Shown here: in pieces, positions 62,694 to 64,000 of the stretch
Layout of the letters: every line of letters starts with the position of its first letter
How positions within the stretch are numbered: position 1 is the first letter of the stretch
Origin: Rhodohalobacter sulfatireducens
GTDB lineage: Bacteria > Bacteroidota > Rhodothermia > Balneolales > Balneolaceae
DNA length: 64,000 nt
Direction of reading: 5' to 3'
Assembly (NCBI RefSeq): GCF_022012475.1
Contig: NZ_JAKLWS010000008.1
Span: 62,001 to 126,000, forward strand
Made by a program: the position numbers and the translations under genes
The notes under the pieces: model-generated
Told to the model about the DNA's origin: nothing
Database searches by the model: none
What the model saw: the letters and a program-made list of their open reading frames with translations, nothing else

Positions 62694-64000
62694 ATGGCAA
62701 ATGTGGAAACAGATATCCGTGATCAGGTTGATCAATATGCCCTCGACAAGAAGCAGACGAGTGGTTTACGGGGATTGCTGCGCCTATGCCATAAACACCT
62801 GGAAGAAACAGACGATGAGCTCATAACCAGAGCATTTAAGCTTTGTTGCAAATCTCATGAAAATGTAAAACGCGCATCAGGAGAGCCGTACTACAAGCAC
62901 CCACTTGAAGTGGCAAAAATTATGGCGGAGGAGTTTAATCTTGACGATATCTCCGTAGCTGCGGCCCTATTGCACGATACAGTTGAGGATACAAGCGTAA
63001 AACTTCAAGATATAGAAGAGTTATTCGGATCCACGGTAAAACATATTATTGACGGGCTTACAAAAATTACGGGCGTTTTTGAAAACCGGGATACCAAGCA
63101 GGCTGAGACATTTATGAAGCTTCTTCTGTCGATGGCTGAAGATATTCGTGTTATCCTGATCAAGTTCGCTGATCGGCTTCACAACATGCGAACCATCCAG
63201 CACTTGCCGAAACAAAGGCAGCTGAACAAGGCTACGGAAACTATTGAATTGTATGCGCCTCTCGCACACAGATTTGGACTCTTCAAAATAAAGAATGAAT
63301 TTGAGGATCTTTGTTTCAAGGTAATCGATCCGAATTCATATAAATTCCTGGTTCGAAAATTAAGGGAGAAACGCGAGTCGAGAGAAGCCTTTATTGAAGA
63401 GTTCATGAAACCGATTAAAGAGGAGCTCGAAAATCAGAATTTCTCTTTTGAGATTAAAGGCCGGCCGAAGCATATTTATTCCATCTACAGGAAGATGCAG
63501 AATCAGCAAAAGCCGTTTGAGGAGATTTATGACCTGTTTGCCATTCGCATTATTCTTGAAGATCCGCACACTAAGGAGGATTGCTGGAGGGTTTATTCAG
63601 TCATCACTGATTGGTACACCCCTATTCCAAAAAGATTTCGTGATTTTATTTCGGTGCCCAAAGCGAACGGCTACCAATCTCTTCATACAACCGTTATTAC
63701 CAAAAAAGGGCGAAAAGTAGAAGTTCAGATTCGTACCCGTAAGATGGACAATATTGCCGAACAAGGTTTGGCCGCACACTGGAAGTACAAGGAGGGGAAT
63801 AGCGGGGAAAGCAGCGAACTTGATAAATTTGTGAATTGGGTTCGGGATGTTCTGGATACTCCGCGACCCGATGCGGCAACCGAATTTGTAAAGGACTTCC
63901 AGCTTAATCTATACCAGGACGAAATTTACGTCTTTACACCCCAGGGTGAGTTGAGAACACTTCCAAATGGTGCTTCCGTTATTGATTTTGCATTTGATAT
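62694..64000 (+). CDS. Bifunctional (p)ppGpp synthetase/hydrolase Rel/SpoT, N-terminal part (runs off right edge)
   Basis: 435 codons are visible from the ATG at 62694. HD hydrolase domain (about 60-190): LLHDTVEDTSV with H94/D95, and DRLHNMRT. Synthetase domain (about 240-385): RPKHIYSIYRKM, YDLFAIRIILED, VPKANGYQSLHTTV and the EVQIRTRKMDNIAEQGLAAH stretch. The TGS domain begins (LYQDEIYVFTPQGEL). Both halves look intact, so it makes and breaks the stringent-response alarmone. Whether it is called relA or spoT is a matter of convention. The regulatory C-terminus is outside the window. The 294-base gap 62400-62693 before it shows nothing clear beyond A+T-richness. Confidence 0.95.
   Translation, partial: MANVETDIRDQVDQYALDKKQTSGLRGLLRLCHKHLEETDDELITRAFKLCCKSHENVKRASGEPYYKHPLEVAKIMAEEFNLDDISVAAALLHDTVEDTSVKLQDIEELFGSTVKHIIDGLTKITGVFENRDTKQAETFMKLLLSMAEDIRVILIKFADRLHNMRTIQHLPKQRQLNKATETIELYAPLAHRFGLFKIKNEFEDLCFKVIDPNSYKFLVRKLREKRESREAFIEEFMKPIKEELENQNFSFEIKGRPKHIYSIYRKMQNQQKPFEEIYDLFAIRIILEDPHTKEDCWRVYSVITDWYTPIPKRFRDFISVPKANGYQSLHTTVITKKGRKVEVQIRTRKMDNIAEQGLAAHWKYKEGNSGESSELDKFVNWVRDVLDTPRPDAATEFVKDFQLNLYQDEIYVFTPQGELRTLPNGASVIDFAFD

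Noticed and set aside
1-64000. tRNA, rRNA, CRISPR arrays, integrases or complete insertion sequences
   Set aside because: Looked for T-loop GTTCGANNCC patterns with matching acceptor stems, regularly spaced repeats and transposase/integrase motifs on both strands by eye; none held up.

Overview
This 64 kb window looks like ordinary chromosome from a marine or halophilic member of the Balneolota/Rhodothermota, with Balneolaceae as the best guess. This is inferred from family content, not from a database search. The pointers are: secreted proteins with C-terminal 'YPNPF' type-A sorting tails of the type IX secretion system, a long SecA without a zinc tail, an E. coli-like fused chorismate mutase/prephenate dehydrogenase, an Mrp without its CxxC, bacterial ComB, moderate G+C, and few Shine-Dalgarno sequences but many TTG/GTG starts. 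I found no rRNA, tRNA, CRISPR array, prophage or intact transposase. Coding density is high.

Layout. 1-5.1 kb: rpmH-rnpA-yidC (minus; yidC runs off the left edge), divergent from secA. 5.4-16.9 kb: mixed housekeeping genes (a CaCA cation exchanger, glutamate dehydrogenase, a 2H phosphoesterase, DNA polymerase IV, a membrane-anchored Mur ligase divergent from a sugar nucleotidyltransferase, a RelE/ParE-type toxin-antitoxin pair, a CDF transporter, CCA transferase and SemiSWEET). 16.9-20.4 kb: ispE and glycogen phosphorylase. 21.5-32.7 kb: a run of twelve closely packed or overlapping minus-strand genes: gcvT, comB, ftsK, lolA, a flippase-like membrane protein, an outer-membrane barrel, a small HU-like protein, an HU-like/transmembrane/SPOR protein, then exbB, exbD and tonB. 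It joins chromosome segregation, septal peptidoglycan and outer-membrane energization in one transcription-unit-like block. 32.9-43.6 kb: mrp, a TlpA-like thioredoxin, two paralogous secreted metalloprotease-like proteins flanking a TspO gene, tyrA, and a pair of outer-membrane proteins. 43.9-54.6 kb: ALDH, UspA, AbgT transporter, a 2-oxo acid dehydrogenase E2, a PQQ/cytochrome c dehydrogenase, and panC-panD. 54.8-64 kb: a frameshifted M20 dipeptidase, a DUF1684 lipoprotein, hisF-hisE, a large peptidase/beta-propeller/Omp85 fusion, and a rel/spoT gene running off the right edge.

Points that stand out: (i) the ftsK to tonB block with two HU-like proteins, one apparently spanning the inner membrane and carrying a SPOR domain; (ii) an 8-bp tandem duplication that alone breaks an otherwise intact M20 dipeptidase; (iii) a single polypeptide combining an HELVH peptidase, a TolB-like propeller and an Omp85-like barrel; (iv) a perfect inverted pair of DnaA boxes in a gap between convergent genes; (v) many different short palindromes in the intergenic gaps, including a two-copy REP-like family, one copy of which lies in the apparent 5' end of the PQQ dehydrogenase reading frame. 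None of these is proven to be a new system; the tests that would decide are given with each finding.
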